Source: Prochlorococcus marinus subsp. marinus str. CCMP1375
Lineage (GTDB): Bacteria; Cyanobacteriota; Cyanobacteriia; PCC-6307; Cyanobiaceae
DNA: 64,000 bases
NCBI RefSeq assembly: GCF_000007925.1
Contig: NC_005042.1
Location: 248,001 to 312,000, forward strand
Direction of reading: 5' to 3'
In this document: in pieces, positions 1 through 9,480 of the stretch
Numbering within the stretch: the first letter of the stretch is position 1
Layout: each line of letters opens with the position of its first letter
The notes under the pieces: generated by a model
Told to the model about the DNA's origin: nothing
Databases searched by the model: none
What the model saw: only the letters and a program-made list of their open reading frames with translations
Translations under genes and position numbers: made by a program

Positions 1-576
1 GTCTATGGGCGACGTCCAGCTGATTTAGCAATAGTCTCACTAATTCAAAATCACCTTGGCCTCCCAATTTATTTGCATGAAGGTGATAATGCTCAGTCAG
101 GGTTTTTAGTTGAATCTTGGCCTTGTGGCTTTGTGGTTGAAGTAGGTCCTGTGCCCCAGGGTTTACTGCATTTTCAAATTATTAATCAGACTTTGTTGAC
201 GTTAGATTCGTGTTTAAAAGAAATTTCTAATGTAATTAATTCCAAAACTGTTTACCCAGAGCAGTTAATAGTTCATAGACATTTGAAAAATATTGATTTC
301 CCTAGAGATTCCTCAGGGGTACCTTCTTCACTAGTGCATAAAGATATTCAAGGTAGAGATTGGTACCCAATAAAGAATGGTCATCCTTTGTTTGAAAGTT
401 TAAGCGGTGATCTGACACTACTATTAGAGGGGGGCTTAGAAGAGGAGTTTGTTCCAGTATTTATTAATGAGGCTGCCTATGCTGAGAAAAATATTGCAAT
501 GAGTCTAACCAAGAAGGAAATGTGGGACGTTCAAAAGGATTGGATAAATGACTTGTCCAAATTATTGAATCCTTAA
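1..576 (+). CDS. Aspartoacylase family protein, 3' part (5' end outside window)
   Basis: The open frame runs from base 1 without a start codon, so only the last 191 residues are seen. The visible part carries the aspartoacylase/AstE signature VEVGPVPQG, whose Glu is the catalytic base in ASPA, preceded by YLHEGD. Near the C-terminus is the family block VFINEAAYAEKN. These proteins are zinc hydrolases that deacylate N-acyl amino acids such as N-acetylaspartate. The zinc-ligand region of the N-terminus lies upstream of the window, so activity cannot be judged fully. The gene reads towards psbA, which starts about 150 bases later. The physiological substrate in picocyanobacteria is unknown to me. 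Confidence 0.88.
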   Translation, partial: VYGRRPADLAIVSLIQNHLGLPIYLHEGDNAQSGFLVESWPCGFVVEVGPVPQGLLHFQIINQTLLTLDSCLKEISNVINSKTVYPEQLIVHRHLKNIDFPRDSSGVPSSLVHKDIQGRDWYPIKNGHPLFESLSGDLTLLLEGGLEEEFVPVFINEAAYAEKNIAMSLTKKEMWDVQKDWINDLSKLLNP

Positions 577-672
577 GGAAATGATTTAAAAAGAACAAAA
601 TATATTGTCTTAATAACAACTTCTTGGTTCAGTACGCAGTTTTGCAAACTTTCATCTAAACTCCTCTTGGCG

Positions 673-694
673 GATAATATTCGCTCTTACATAA
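673..694 (+). promoter_or_regulatory. Candidate psbA promoter -10 region
   Basis: GATAAT at 673-678 resembles a sigma-70 -10 box and would put transcription start near 685, giving a leader of about 40 bases, a usual size for cyanobacterial psbA. I see no convincing -35 box. TTACATAA at 687-694 resembles one half of the HLR1 direct repeat bound by RpaB, but the second half is not evident. The assignment is by inspection only. Confidence 0.4.
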
Positions 695-696
695 TG

Positions 697-715
697 TCCC
701 GTTTGGGATTTTTTT
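697..715 (+). promoter_or_regulatory. Terminator-like hairpin and U-run in the psbA leader
   Basis: TCCC-GTTT-GGGA (697-708) is followed directly by seven T (709-715), only nine bases before the psbA ATG. The stem is just 4 bp, so it would be a weak terminator. It replaces any purine-rich Shine-Dalgarno sequence in this leader. It could affect translation, mRNA decay or early termination; none of these is shown. Confidence 0.4.
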
Positions 716-724
716 CACGTCCTC

Positions 725-1807
725 ATGACCACCATTAGGCAGCAGCGTTCTTCGTTGCTAAAAGGTTGGCCGCAGTTCTGTGAGTGGGTTACATCCACTG
801 ATAACCGAATTTATGTCGGTTGGTTCGGTGTATTGATGATTCCTTGCCTTCTAGCGGCAGCTATTTGTTTTGTAGTTGCGTTTATTGCAGCTCCTCCAGT
901 TGATATTGACGGCATTCGTGAGCCTGTAGCAGGATCTTTCCTTTATGGGAACAACATCATTTCAGGTGCTGTAGTTCCTTCTAGTAATGCAATAGGTCTT
1001 CACTTCTACCCAATTTGGGAAGCTGCAACACTCGATGAGTGGCTTTATAACGGCGGTCCTTACCAGCTTGTTATTTTCCACTTCCTTATTGGTATTTGCG
1101 GTTGGATGGGTCGTCAATGGGAACTTTCATACCGATTAGGTATGCGCCCATGGATCTGTGTTGCTTATTCAGCTCCTGTATCAGCTGCTTTTGCAGTATT
1201 CCTTGTTTACCCATTTGGTCAGGGTTCTTTCTCTGATGGAATGCCTCTAGGGATATCAGGAACATTTAACTTTATGTTTGTGTTCCAAGCAGAGCACAAC
1301 ATACTTATGCATCCTTTCCATATGGCAGGAGTTGCAGGTATGTTTGGCGGAAGCTTGTTTTCAGCTATGCATGGTTCTTTGGTGACTTCTTCACTTATTC
1401 GTGAAACCACCGAGACTGAGTCTCAGAACTATGGTTATAAGTTTGGACAAGAGGAAGAGACCTATAACATCGTTGCAGCTCATGGCTACTTCGGTCGCTT
1501 AATCTTCCAATATGCGAGTTTTAATAACAGCCGCAGTCTTCACTTCTTCTTAGCAATTTTCCCTGTTGTATGTGTTTGGCTAACCTCTATGGGCATTTGC
1601 ACCATGGCGTTTAACCTTAACGGCTTCAACTTTAATCAGTCCGTCGTTGACGCAAATGGCAAGGTTGTTCCTACTTGGGGAGATGTACTTAACCGTGCGA
1701 ACCTAGGCATGGAAGTTATGCACGAGCGTAATGCTCATAATTTCCCTCTTGACCTAGCAGCTGCTGAATCCACCTCTGTGGCTTTAGTTGCTCCTTCAAT
1801 TGGTTGA
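725..1807 (+). CDS. psbA: Photosystem II D1 protein
   Basis: This 360-residue protein is the D1 reaction-centre subunit of photosystem II in the thylakoid membrane. It carries the YZ tyrosine, ligands for P680, pheophytin and QB, and most Mn4CaO5 ligands. It is almost identical to cyanobacterial D1 throughout, including [25 protein letters not shown] and [17 protein letters not shown]. One extra N-terminal residue shifts numbering by +1, so Gln131 equals standard residue 130 (Gln, as in the D1:1 form). Trp127 lies where Tyr126 is usual. After the conserved LDLA a 15-residue tail remains, to be removed by CtpA. An intrinsic terminator follows. Only one psbA copy is in the window. Confidence 0.99.
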   Translation: MTTIRQQRSSLLKGWPQFCEWVTSTDNRIYVGWFGVLMIPCLLAAAICFVVAFIAAPPVDIDGIREPVAGSFLYGNNIISGAVVPSSNAIGLHFYPIWEAATLDEWLYNGGPYQLVIFHFLIGICGWMGRQWELSYRLGMRPWICVAYSAPVSAAFAVFLVYPFGQGSFSDGMPLGISGTFNFMFVFQAEHNILMHPFHMAGVAGMFGGSLFSAMHGSLVTSSLIRETTETESQNYGYKFGQEEETYNIVAAHGYFGRLIFQYASFNNSRSLHFFLAIFPVVCVWLTSMGICTMAFNLNGFNFNQSVVDANGKVVPTWGDVLNRANLGMEVMHERNAHNFPLDLAAAESTSVALVAPSIG

Positions 1808-1853
1808 TTTACAAACCTAAGTTGAACAAAAACTTAAATTTATAAGTTTTGAT

Positions 1854-1887
1854 AACCCCTCTTAATTATTTAAGAGGGGTTTTTTTT
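1854..1887 (+). terminator. Intrinsic terminator of psbA
   Basis: A perfect 12-bp stem, AACCCCTCTTAA paired with TTAAGAGGGGTT, has a short AT loop and runs into eight T (1880-1887). It lies about 50 bases after the psbA stop and before aroC, and should separate the two transcripts. Confidence 0.92.
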
Positions 1888-1976
1888 GGAAAGAATTATT
1901 TTTTGCTGTTAAATGAGTAATGATTGATTAGTCTTTTTGAAATAACCTCCTAGTTTTTCTGGAGTTTAAGAAATTT

Positions 1977-3065
1977 ATGGGAAGTAGTTTTGGCGATTTA
2001 TTTCGAGTAAGCACATTTGGTGAATCACATGGTGGTTCAGTTGGAGTGATTGTAGAAGGGTGTCCCCCAAGACTTGAAATAGATCTTGAAAAAATACAAG
2101 AAGAGCTTGATAGAAGAAGGCCAGGACAAAGTAAAATCACCACTCCTCGCAAAGAATTAGACCAAGTAGAGATTTTAAGCGGAATAGCTAATAGAGAAAC
2201 GCTTGGTACTCCAATAGCCATGATTGTTAGGAACAGAGATCAACGGCCAAGTGATTATAAAGAGATGAAAAATATTTTCAGGCCCTCTCATGCAGATGGT
2301 ACTTATCATTTGAAATATGGAATTCAAGCTCCGAGTGGAGGAGGTAGGGCTTCCGCTAGAGAAACGATAGGTCGAGTTGCCGCAGGCGCAATAGCTAAAC
2401 AGCTTCTTCAAAAGGTTCAAAATACTCAAATACTTGCTTGGGTTAAGCGTATTCACAATATTGAAGCTGAAATCGATATTAATACCATTGGTTTTGCAGA
2501 TATTGAATCCAATATTGTGCGTTGCCCAAATCAAGATGTTGCGAAGCTAATGATTCAAAGAATTGAGGAAATAAGCAGAGATGGTGATTCTTGTGGCGGT
2601 CTTATTGAATGTGTGGTTAGGAATGTCCCTGCAGGTCTTGGGATGCCTGTTTTTGACAAATTAGAAGCTGATCTTTCTAAAGCTTTGATGTCTCTCCCAG
2701 CAACTAAAGGGTTTGAAGTTGGCTCTGGCTTTAGAGGCACATTCCTTAAGGGAAGTGAGCACAATGATGCATTTATCGCAGGAGATAAAAACCGCTTAAG
2801 AACAGCTACTAATAATTCTGGTGGGATTCAAGGTGGTATTAGTAATGGCGAGCCAATAATCCTTAGAGTTGGATTTAAACCTACAGCTACGATTCGCAAA
2901 GATCAGCAAACAATTGATTCAGAAGGGAAACAAATAACTCTTGCTTCAAAAGGTAGACATGATCCCTGTGTTTTGCCTAGAGCAGTCCCAATGGTTGAAG
3001 CTATGGTTTCGATTGTTTTAGCTGATCATCTTTTACGACAAAGAGGCCAATGTAGCCTTTGGTAG
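1977..3065 (+). CDS. aroC: Chorismate synthase
   Basis: The 362-residue product makes chorismate from 5-enolpyruvylshikimate-3-phosphate, the last shikimate step, using reduced FMN. It starts with the family hallmark [20 protein letters not shown]. Other hallmarks are [30 protein letters not shown] with GRVAAGA, and [13 protein letters not shown]. The length is normal. The ATG at 1977 gives the standard short leader MGSSFG; a GGAG lies about 15 bases upstream. The gene stands alone between the psbA terminator and the convergent eda gene, three bases away. Confidence 0.98.
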   Translation: MGSSFGDLFRVSTFGESHGGSVGVIVEGCPPRLEIDLEKIQEELDRRRPGQSKITTPRKELDQVEILSGIANRETLGTPIAMIVRNRDQRPSDYKEMKNIFRPSHADGTYHLKYGIQAPSGGGRASARETIGRVAAGAIAKQLLQKVQNTQILAWVKRIHNIEAEIDINTIGFADIESNIVRCPNQDVAKLMIQRIEEISRDGDSCGGLIECVVRNVPAGLGMPVFDKLEADLSKALMSLPATKGFEVGSGFRGTFLKGSEHNDAFIAGDKNRLRTATNNSGGIQGGISNGEPIILRVGFKPTATIRKDQQTIDSEGKQITLASKGRHDPCVLPRAVPMVEAMVSIVLADHLLRQRGQCSLW

Positions 3066-3068
3066 TTA

Positions 3069-3758
3069 TTAATTAGTGGAAAAATTAGGGGTTGCTTTTA
3101 ACCATTCTGCCAGCTGGGGGTCTACAGATTCTTTTTGTATTAACTCTCTTCCAACTGCGATAGCGCCATACCCTTGTTCTAACCAACTGTTTATATTGAT
3201 GATTGACATTCCTCCTGCAGCTATAACAAATGGCAAAGGATTAATTGAAGCCTTTATTTGATTTAGGTAATTTATTCCTATAACTGAGGCAGGGAATAGC
3301 TTGATTATTCGATATCCAAAGTTTTTTGCTTGTTGAATATCTGAAGGAGATAAGACACCAGGCACTAAAGCTTGACCCAATGCTTTAGCTCTCTTTTGAA
3401 GTTCAATATCCCAACAAGGTGACATTGCATAATTAAATCCAAGTTTTGTAATTAACTCTAAGGAGTTTGAATTAGTAATAGATGCAGCTCCAAATGATAT
3501 TTCTTTAAATTCTTTTTTTATTTCTTGTATGAATTTAATCCAGTTTTTGTGAGAAGACCAAGCAATTTCAATATTTCTAACTCCTAAAGATTGCAGTGTT
3601 TTTATTAAAGTTAAAAATGATTTGATTTCAAGATTATCAAGATCGTCTTCAGTGATTCGCAAGACAATTAATAAAGGCTGATAAGTTAAAGATGCAATTA
3701 ATTCATCTTGTTTTTGTTGCCATATTTCGGATGAGCTAGATTTAAATATATTCAGCAA
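3069..3758 (-). CDS. eda: KDPG/KHG aldolase-like protein
   Basis: The 229-residue product resembles class I 2-keto-3-deoxy-6-phosphogluconate aldolase, which splits KDPG to pyruvate and glyceraldehyde-3-phosphate in the Entner-Doudoroff pathway. The Schiff-base lysine is Lys153 in IIKLFPAS and the partner Glu is Glu64 in NIEIAW. A C-terminal AAGG phosphate-binding loop is present. The Arg found in the E. coli block TLRT is Ser here (AWSS), and GAGT is GAAS, so substrate preference may differ. The only in-frame start near the beginning is TTG, lying inside the end of ftsH (17-base overlap), which suggests co-transcription and coupling. No dehydratase gene (edd) is in the window. Confidence 0.85.
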   Translation of the reverse strand: MLNIFKSSSSEIWQQKQDELIASLTYQPLLIVLRITEDDLDNLEIKSFLTLIKTLQSLGVRNIEIAWSSHKNWIKFIQEIKKEFKEISFGAASITNSNSLELITKLGFNYAMSPCWDIELQKRAKALGQALVPGVLSPSDIQQAKNFGYRIIKLFPASVIGINYLNQIKASINPLPFVIAAGGMSIININSWLEQGYGAIAVGRELIQKESVDPQLAEWLKATPNFSTN

Positions 3759-5592
3759 CTTTCACTTTACGCTTGATTAACAGTTGTTGTAGATCTTCAG
3801 AATCAACAGTTTCTTTTTCAATAAGCATTTCAGCGAGTTCATCAAGTACAGATCTATTTTCAAGCAGTGCTTTGGTTGCTCGTTTATAGGCAATATCAAC
3901 TAAACAAGATACTTCATCGTCAATGGTTGCAGCCGTATCTTCTGAGAAATCTCTTTCTGCTGCAATATCACGACCGAGAAACATTCCTCCTTGAGAACGA
4001 CCTAATGCCACCGGGCCTAATTTTTCACTCATGCCAAAACGTGTGACCATTTGTCTTGCTACTTGTGCAACTTGTTTTAAGTCATTAGAAGCTCCAGTGG
4101 TGACTTCATCTTCTCCATAGACAATTTCTTCTGCTACTCGCCCACCTAGAGCTACTGCCATTTGGTTTTGAAGATATGACCTTGAATAGAGACCAGATTC
4201 CATTCTTTCTTCGCTGGGAGTGAAAAAAGTTAATCCACCGGCTTGACCTCTTGGGATAATCGATATTTTTTGGACTGGATCATAGTCTGGCATAACTGCT
4301 CCAACGAGAGCGTGACCAGCTTCGTGATAAGCAACAAGTTCTTTTCGTTTGTTACTCATTACGCGATCTTTTTTCTCAGGGCCTGCCATTACTCGTTCAA
4401 TAGCATCGCTAATCTCTATATTGCTTACTTCTGTATGTTCTCTTCTAGCAGCAAGAATTGCAGATTCATTGAGTAAATTAGCTAAATCTGCCCCTGTGAA
4501 CCCTGGAGTCCTTCTTGCGACTTGATCAAGGTCAACATCTTTCGACAAAGTTTTTTCTCTAGCGTGTACTTTTAATATTTGGAGACGCCCTAAATAGTCA
4601 GGTCTATCAACAACAACTTGTCTATCAAAACGTCCAGGTCTTAATAAAGCAGAGTCAAGAACATCTGGTCTATTTGTAGCAGCAACAATAATAATTCCTG
4701 TATTGCCTTCAAATCCATCCATTTCAGTAAGCAATTGATTAAGAGTTTGCTCTCTTTCATCATTGCCTCCTCCTAAGCCAGCCCCTCTTTGACGTCCAAC
4801 AGCATCAATTTCATCAATAAATACTATGCAAGGTGCATTCTTTTTTGCTTGTTCAAAAAGATCTCGTACTCTGCTGGCACCAACACCTACAAACATTTCT
4901 ACAAACTCAGAGCCTGATATTGAGAAAAATGGGACTGCTGCTTCCCCTGCAACGGCCTTAGCTAAAAGTGTTTTTCCTGTTCCTGGAGGCCCTACAAGCA
5001 GTACCCCTTTTGGGATCTTGGCTCCTACTGCAGTAAATCGATCAGGATTCTTTAAGAAATCAACTACTTCAGCTAATTCTAATTTTGCTCCTTCTATACC
5101 CGCGACATCTCCAAAAGTGACTTGTGTAGACGGTTCCATTTGAAGGCGAGCTTTGCTTTTGCCAAAACTCATGGCTGGATTACCTCCTCCAGCTCCGCCT
5201 TGAGAACGTCTGAATAGAAAGAATAGGCCTCCTAATAGAAGTATTGGAAAAAGTAAACTGCTTGCAGCTTGCTGCCAAGGGTTTGCTTGTTGAGGAGGTT
5301 GAACAGCAATATCGACATCATGTTCAGTAAGTAGTTGTAAGAGATCATTATCTGGGGCAAGATTTACTGCTGCTCTGCCTCCATCATTCTCAATGATCTG
5401 AGCAGTTCCATTGTCAGGAGAAATGAAAACCCTACTAATTTGATTCTCTTGTACTGCCTCAATAAAATCGCTATATCGAAGGGTTCTAGATTCTTGAGAT
5501 TGATTTGGCCTGTCTAAGAAAGCAGTCCCGACAAAGATCACTAATACAACGATTAGGAAGTAGAGAGCTATGTTTCGCCAGCGTTTGTTCAA
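3742..5592 (-). CDS. ftsH: ATP-dependent zinc metalloprotease FtsH
   Basis: The 616-residue membrane protease has two N-terminal membrane segments (about 8-25 and 112-127) around a lumenal domain. An AAA+ domain follows, with Walker A GPPGTGKT (201-208), Walker B VFIDEID (257-263) and the second region of homology near 308-322. The M41 zinc site is HEAGH (423-427). Thylakoid FtsH homologues degrade photodamaged D1, and this gene lies 2-5 kb from psbA and psbO. The start codon is TTG, chosen because MNKRWRN is the common FtsH N-terminus and no ATG precedes the first membrane segment. It overlaps eda downstream. Which cyanobacterial FtsH paralogue this is cannot be settled here. Confidence 0.97.
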   Translation of the reverse strand: MNKRWRNIALYFLIVVLVIFVGTAFLDRPNQSQESRTLRYSDFIEAVQENQISRVFISPDNGTAQIIENDGGRAAVNLAPDNDLLQLLTEHDVDIAVQPPQQANPWQQAASSLLFPILLLGGLFFLFRRSQGGAGGGNPAMSFGKSKARLQMEPSTQVTFGDVAGIEGAKLELAEVVDFLKNPDRFTAVGAKIPKGVLLVGPPGTGKTLLAKAVAGEAAVPFFSISGSEFVEMFVGVGASRVRDLFEQAKKNAPCIVFIDEIDAVGRQRGAGLGGGNDEREQTLNQLLTEMDGFEGNTGIIIVAATNRPDVLDSALLRPGRFDRQVVVDRPDYLGRLQILKVHAREKTLSKDVDLDQVARRTPGFTGADLANLLNESAILAARREHTEVSNIEISDAIERVMAGPEKKDRVMSNKRKELVAYHEAGHALVGAVMPDYDPVQKISIIPRGQAGGLTFFTPSEERMESGLYSRSYLQNQMAVALGGRVAEEIVYGEDEVTTGASNDLKQVAQVARQMVTRFGMSEKLGPVALGRSQGGMFLGRDIAAERDFSEDTAATIDDEVSCLVDIAYKRATKALLENRSVLDELAEMLIEKETVDSEDLQQLLIKRKVKVAEYI

Positions 5593-5641
5593 GGTTCGTT
5601 ACTCGTGATGAAGCAATGTTAATAGGATTAGGTGCTTTCTG

Positions 5642-6814
5642 TTAGCCACCTCGTAGTACTTCAACCACACTACGAAATGCAAACCACTCTGGTATCTCTT
5701 CATTATTGCGAAGCATTTTCCTGAATTGAGTGCCACTAAGCTTTTTGATATGCAAACCACAACTCTGAGCATGGTCAGCAGTTACGTACCCTTCCTCCTC
5801 GGTATAAACAAGGTTTAAAGAAGGAACAGTTTGCATTTCTAATTCTGATGCGCATGCTTTCGCAAATTCTTGAGCATCATAAGGACCATAAAAATCCTCA
5901 CCAGTTAATTGTGACTTACACCCTGCCATGTCACGACCAATTATGAAATGCGAACACCCATAGTTTCTACGAATAATCATGTGTTGAAGAGCTTCGCGTG
6001 GACCAGCCATGTGCATGGAATATGGTAGATATGCCCATCTGATCATTGGATTTTTCACTTCAGCTGCTAAACGTTCGTAAGTTGCAAAACGAATTGAGCC
6101 TGGGATATCGTCTTGTTGAGTGGGACCGCATGTTGGATGAACTAGTACCACGGCTCCTTTACTTACATTTTCTGCATGAAGAGCCTGAGTAAATAGTTCA
6201 TAATGTGCACGATGAATAGGGTTCCTGCATTGAAAGGCAACTACATCTTGATTGTGTGGGAGTTCTTTTCTTACCTCTGAAGGAGTTTTACAAGGAAATA
6301 TTCTTTTAGGAAGTTCTAACCCTTCTAATTTTCCTGCTAAATAGAATTTTTTTCTTTCGATTGCGATCATCTTGACTGCAGGATGCTCTAATGAGGTTGT
6401 CCCATAGCAGCCTTTAGCTTCAAGTACCTTATCTGGTAACCACTTGTCCTCAATGGTCAAAACTGCTAAAGATTGGTTCTTATAACAAAGAAGAACTTTA
6501 TCCCCTATTTTCAAGTCTTCACGATCGGTATCTAGAACAATAGGTAGACCAAATAATTTCCCATCTGCTGTTCTATTGCTATTAACTACAGAGTCATAAT
6601 CTTTTTGATTCATGAATCCTTGAAGAGGGGAGAACCCTCCAATCAAAAGTAGTTCAATATCACAAGCATTACGGTCAGAGCAATCTATCTTTTTAGAAGC
6701 ACTTTGCTTTATTGCTTCTTGTGAATTAGATGGGACCATTAAGTTCTGGAGAGTTCCTCCATATGGCTCTATTACTTCAGTTCTGGAATTGGTCAATGAT
6801 TGATTAGAGGTCAT
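5642..6814 (-). CDS. sat: ATP sulfurylase (sulfate adenylyltransferase)
   Basis: The 390-residue product activates sulfate with ATP to give adenosine-5'-phosphosulfate, the entry step of sulfate assimilation. The nucleotide-binding motif QCRNPIHRAH is at 195-204 and the second signature GRDMAGCK at 293-300. Between them is HPTCGPTQQDDIPG. The length matches the monofunctional homo-oligomeric form; there is no fused APS kinase. It is the first of a minus-strand run with ftsH and eda, 49 bases upstream of the ftsH start, and lies downstream of the psbO terminator. Confidence 0.97.
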   Translation of the reverse strand: MTSNQSLTNSRTEVIEPYGGTLQNLMVPSNSQEAIKQSASKKIDCSDRNACDIELLLIGGFSPLQGFMNQKDYDSVVNSNRTADGKLFGLPIVLDTDREDLKIGDKVLLCYKNQSLAVLTIEDKWLPDKVLEAKGCYGTTSLEHPAVKMIAIERKKFYLAGKLEGLELPKRIFPCKTPSEVRKELPHNQDVVAFQCRNPIHRAHYELFTQALHAENVSKGAVVLVHPTCGPTQQDDIPGSIRFATYERLAAEVKNPMIRWAYLPYSMHMAGPREALQHMIIRRNYGCSHFIIGRDMAGCKSQLTGEDFYGPYDAQEFAKACASELEMQTVPSLNLVYTEEEGYVTADHAQSCGLHIKKLSGTQFRKMLRNNEEIPEWFAFRSVVEVLRGG

Positions 6815-6889
6815 TAGGAATATATAGATGGATTCCGAGAGATTCTCCCAGATAAGGAGTCTAAAAACTAGAGTATGAGATTGAAAAAC

Positions 6890-6921
6890 AAAAAAAAGGG
6901 GCCTTAAGACCCCTTTTTTTT
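6890..6921 (-). terminator. Terminator downstream of psbO
   Basis: GGGGCCTTAAGACCCC (6898-6913), with one mismatch near the loop, is flanked by A-run 6891-6897 and T-run 6914-6921. It can therefore work on either strand. It lies 40 bases past the psbO stop and separates psbO from sat. Confidence 0.9.
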
Positions 6922-6962
6922 GTATGGTCTCTTTTAAAAGATCAAATACCTAAATACCTGTT

Positions 6963-7754
6963 TCAGGCTTTGCGACCATATAGTTCGCCAATGATTTTGA
7001 CGTCAACTGGCTCTTTAGATCCAAGATCATTATCTGATGGTTGGATTGCAACAAAAGATCCTGCAAATTCTGCTGTATCAGAATCAACACTATCAATTGC
7101 AAGGGTTATTACACCTTTGCCATCAAGGTCTCTTTTGATGTTTTCTTTTGCAAGTTCTTCATCATCACCGCCTAAGGCAACAAGACCTTGTGCATATTCA
7201 ACACCTGTGTCTTTAGCGCGGCTTTTAGGATCTAAGAAATCACCTGTGCGATAGCTAGGTGTATAAGTAGTTCCTGAGGCTTCAGCTCCTGGAGCTATTG
7301 ACTTTCCTTTAAAATCAACTGCCATTTGCTTAGCAGAGAATACGAAAGGAAATTCTTCTCCATTTGGAGCAAGAACAGTAATCAATTGAAAGTCAATACC
7401 ACCTTGTTCTTTAAAGGTGCTTCCAGAAACATCACCATAGACTTGCTCAACGGTTGTGTTGTTTCTTGGGCTGATAATTTTTGCTGGTACGAATTCAGCT
7501 TTTGATCTTCTTGATTTAGCAACCTTTACATACACCTCTGTTGGGTGCATGCAAATATCAGTTAGTCCTCCATCAATACTGAGTGATCCTTGAGATCCAG
7601 CAGAGACGGTTGGGCAATCATTTGCTTTGCCGGTATTAACAACATCGGCAAACCTTGAATTACCTCTTTCTCCGGATGCAGAGACACTACTTGGGGCAGC
7701 TATAAAGGTGAGACAGAAAGCAAGCACCAGGGCTAGCAAAGGACGAAATCTCAT
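6963..7754 (-). CDS. psbO: Photosystem II manganese-stabilising protein PsbO
   Basis: This extrinsic lumenal 33-kDa protein shields and stabilises the Mn4CaO5 cluster of photosystem II. I place the start at Met 7754 (MRFRPLLALV), giving 263 residues. The frame stays open 16 codons further upstream, but that extension would precede the signal peptide and looks spurious. A cleavable leader ends near residue 26 (SVSA/SGERG). The two conserved cysteines that form the PsbO disulfide are Cys47 and Cys68. GGDDEEL and the C-terminal VKIIGELYGRK agree with the family. The gene stands alone with its own terminator. Confidence 0.97.
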   Translation of the reverse strand: MRFRPLLALVLAFCLTFIAAPSSVSASGERGNSRFADVVNTGKANDCPTVSAGSQGSLSIDGGLTDICMHPTEVYVKVAKSRRSKAEFVPAKIISPRNNTTVEQVYGDVSGSTFKEQGGIDFQLITVLAPNGEEFPFVFSAKQMAVDFKGKSIAPGAEASGTTYTPSYRTGDFLDPKSRAKDTGVEYAQGLVALGGDDEELAKENIKRDLDGKGVITLAIDSVDSDTAEFAGSFVAIQPSDNDLGSKEPVDVKIIGELYGRKA

Positions 7755-7972
7755 GGGTGGGAAGCCTAAAGGCCAAATGAACGCGGTATAAAAACCGCCC
7801 AATTACTCAGTTGGGAGCTTACAGGGGGAAATGCGCGTTATGTATGCCCTTTTGCAGCTCTAAACAACCCGTAGCTTATCTAAATACTTAAAAAGAAGCA
7901 GCATGTCTCGAGATCTCTTCCAGTGCAGTTCTTTTGGATGAATTGCCCCTTTTTGGGACTTTGAGAAATTTT

Positions 7973-9259
7973 CTATTTGTTTTTTAATTTGTTTATTAAA
8001 ACACTTTTTAATTCATCTAATAATTGGTGCGCTACGGATAATTTGGAGCCAATTTTGATTTCATTGATTGCTTCTTCAGGGCCTAGTAACCACCCACCGT
8101 TCGAATCGGATTCGAACCCTTGATTGCTTCTGTCAATAGGATTAGCCATTAATAAATCGCACTTCTTTTGCTTTTTTTTGAGCATTGCCAGCTCTTTAAT
8201 TTTTTCATCATTGCCTGTTAATGCTGTGAACCCTAGGAAAACCTGATTGTTTTTTCTATTGGCAATTAATTTTGAAAGTAGGTCTGGAACAATCTCAAAC
8301 CTATCTTTCATTGATTTAAATAGCTCTTCTTTGCTGAGTTTAATGTTTTTGGTATTAACTAAAGGTTTTAAATCAGCTATTGCCGCTGTCATGGCAATGG
8401 CATCTGCTGAGCTTTGAAGATCTTCCAATATTGAGTACATTTCATTGGAGTTTCTAACTGCAAAGGTCTGTAAGCCCTCAAGAAGTGCTGCTTCTACTTG
8501 GATTGGGCCATGGATTAAATCAACTGTTGCACCACGAAACCTTGCTGCCTGGCCAATGAGAACTCCCATTTTTCCAGTACTGCGATTTGTTAGATACCTA
8601 GCTCTATCAATATCTTCAATTGTTGGACCTGCAGTTACTAAAAGTTTGAGGTTGCTCCAGTCCTTGTGGAGGGCTGAATTTGCTCTAAATTGAATAATTG
8701 CACTTTCAATTGCTAGCTGGATCAATAAAGGATCTGCCATTCGACCATCCCCAATTCGATCGCAAGCAAGGAGGCCTTCTGCGGGAGTTAAAGGAATTAC
8801 GTTTGGGAAATTTTTTAGGGTTTCCCAATTATTTTTAATTGATGAATTGTTCCACATCGCCGTATTCATTGCTGCGGCTGCAATTACAGGTTTTTCTGAA
8901 GCTAAAAGTATACTTGCAGCCAAGCCTTCGCTAAGACCATGTACCCATCTGGATAGGGACGATGCACTTAAAGGGGCGACTGCTATTAGATCTGCCCATT
9001 CTGAAAGTGAGATATGTAATGGTCTTGGTTCTCTTCTATTCCATTGATCTTCGTCTTGGTAGCAAGCGTTTCTACTAAGAGTTGATAAAGACAGAGGACT
9101 GACTAACTTTGAAGCACTTGGTGATACAACGCAACGCACCTCTGCGCCGGTTTTAATTAAATTACTTACTAGAAGTGGGATCTTCACTGCCGCAATGCTT
9201 CCAGTAGTAATTACAAGGATTTTTTTTCCATTTAAGTTGTTATTCACTTTAGTCTTCAT
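7973..9259 (-). CDS. coaBC: Bifunctional phosphopantothenoylcysteine decarboxylase/synthetase
   Basis: The 428-residue protein makes 4'-phosphopantetheine precursors for coenzyme A. The N-terminal flavin-dependent decarboxylase (CoaC) half starts with KILVITTGSIAAVK and has ISLSEWADL and the PAMN-type block AAAMNTAMW. The C-terminal CTP-dependent synthetase (CoaB) half begins near LLVTAGPTIEDIDRARYLTN and includes GKMGVLIGQAARFRGA. The frame extends one TTG codon upstream, but ATG 9259 is the likely start. It overlaps the end of the small DUF2555 gene by 11 bases, which suggests a two-gene operon. Confidence 0.96.
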   Translation of the reverse strand: MKTKVNNNLNGKKILVITTGSIAAVKIPLLVSNLIKTGAEVRCVVSPSASKLVSPLSLSTLSRNACYQDEDQWNRREPRPLHISLSEWADLIAVAPLSASSLSRWVHGLSEGLAASILLASEKPVIAAAAMNTAMWNNSSIKNNWETLKNFPNVIPLTPAEGLLACDRIGDGRMADPLLIQLAIESAIIQFRANSALHKDWSNLKLLVTAGPTIEDIDRARYLTNRSTGKMGVLIGQAARFRGATVDLIHGPIQVEAALLEGLQTFAVRNSNEMYSILEDLQSSADAIAMTAAIADLKPLVNTKNIKLSKEELFKSMKDRFEIVPDLLSKLIANRKNNQVFLGFTALTGNDEKIKELAMLKKKQKKCDLLMANPIDRSNQGFESDSNGGWLLGPEEAINEIKIGSKLSVAHQLLDELKSVLINKLKNK

Positions 9260-9473
9260 CAAAAGGTTCTTGATCCATTAAATGATGATAATCAAGAGTT
9301 AATTCTGGCCGATGAATAGCCAGAGCTCTTAAAAGATGCCAGTCATTTAAACCTTCAAATGGAGTTGGGTAATCGTCTTGCTCAAGTCTTTCTGCCAGTT
9401 CTGCAGTTGACTCATCATCAAATGCGTATAAAAGATCTTGTGTAATCTTCTGATAAGAGGAGTAAGGCATCAT
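9249..9473 (-). CDS. DUF2555-like small cyanobacterial protein
   Basis: The 74-residue, strongly acidic, soluble protein has no membrane segment. The pattern TAELAERLEQDDYPTPFEGL followed by DWHLLRALA and ending in DEPFDED-like acidic residues is one I associate with the cyanobacterial DUF2555 family, from memory and without a search. Function is unknown. Two adjacent ATG codons (9473 and 9470) could start it. It is the upstream partner of coaBC with an 11-base overlap. A 10-bp inverted repeat with widely separated arms lies just upstream. Confidence 0.72.
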   Translation of the reverse strand: MMPYSSYQKITQDLLYAFDDESTAELAERLEQDDYPTPFEGLNDWHLLRALAIHRPELTLDYHHLMDQEPFDED

Positions 9474-9480
9474 ATCGCTC

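Noticed and set aside
697-715. psbA-leader hairpin as a true terminator
   Set aside because: The stem is only 4 bp and no gene needs to end there; listed as a leader element instead.
4826-5143. 105-codon plus-strand frame inside ftsH
   Set aside because: Antisense to the highly conserved AAA+ domain; frame openness follows from the codon bias of ftsH.
6970-7254. 94-codon plus-strand frame inside psbO
   Set aside because: It is a shadow of psbO codon structure with no independent start signal or motif.
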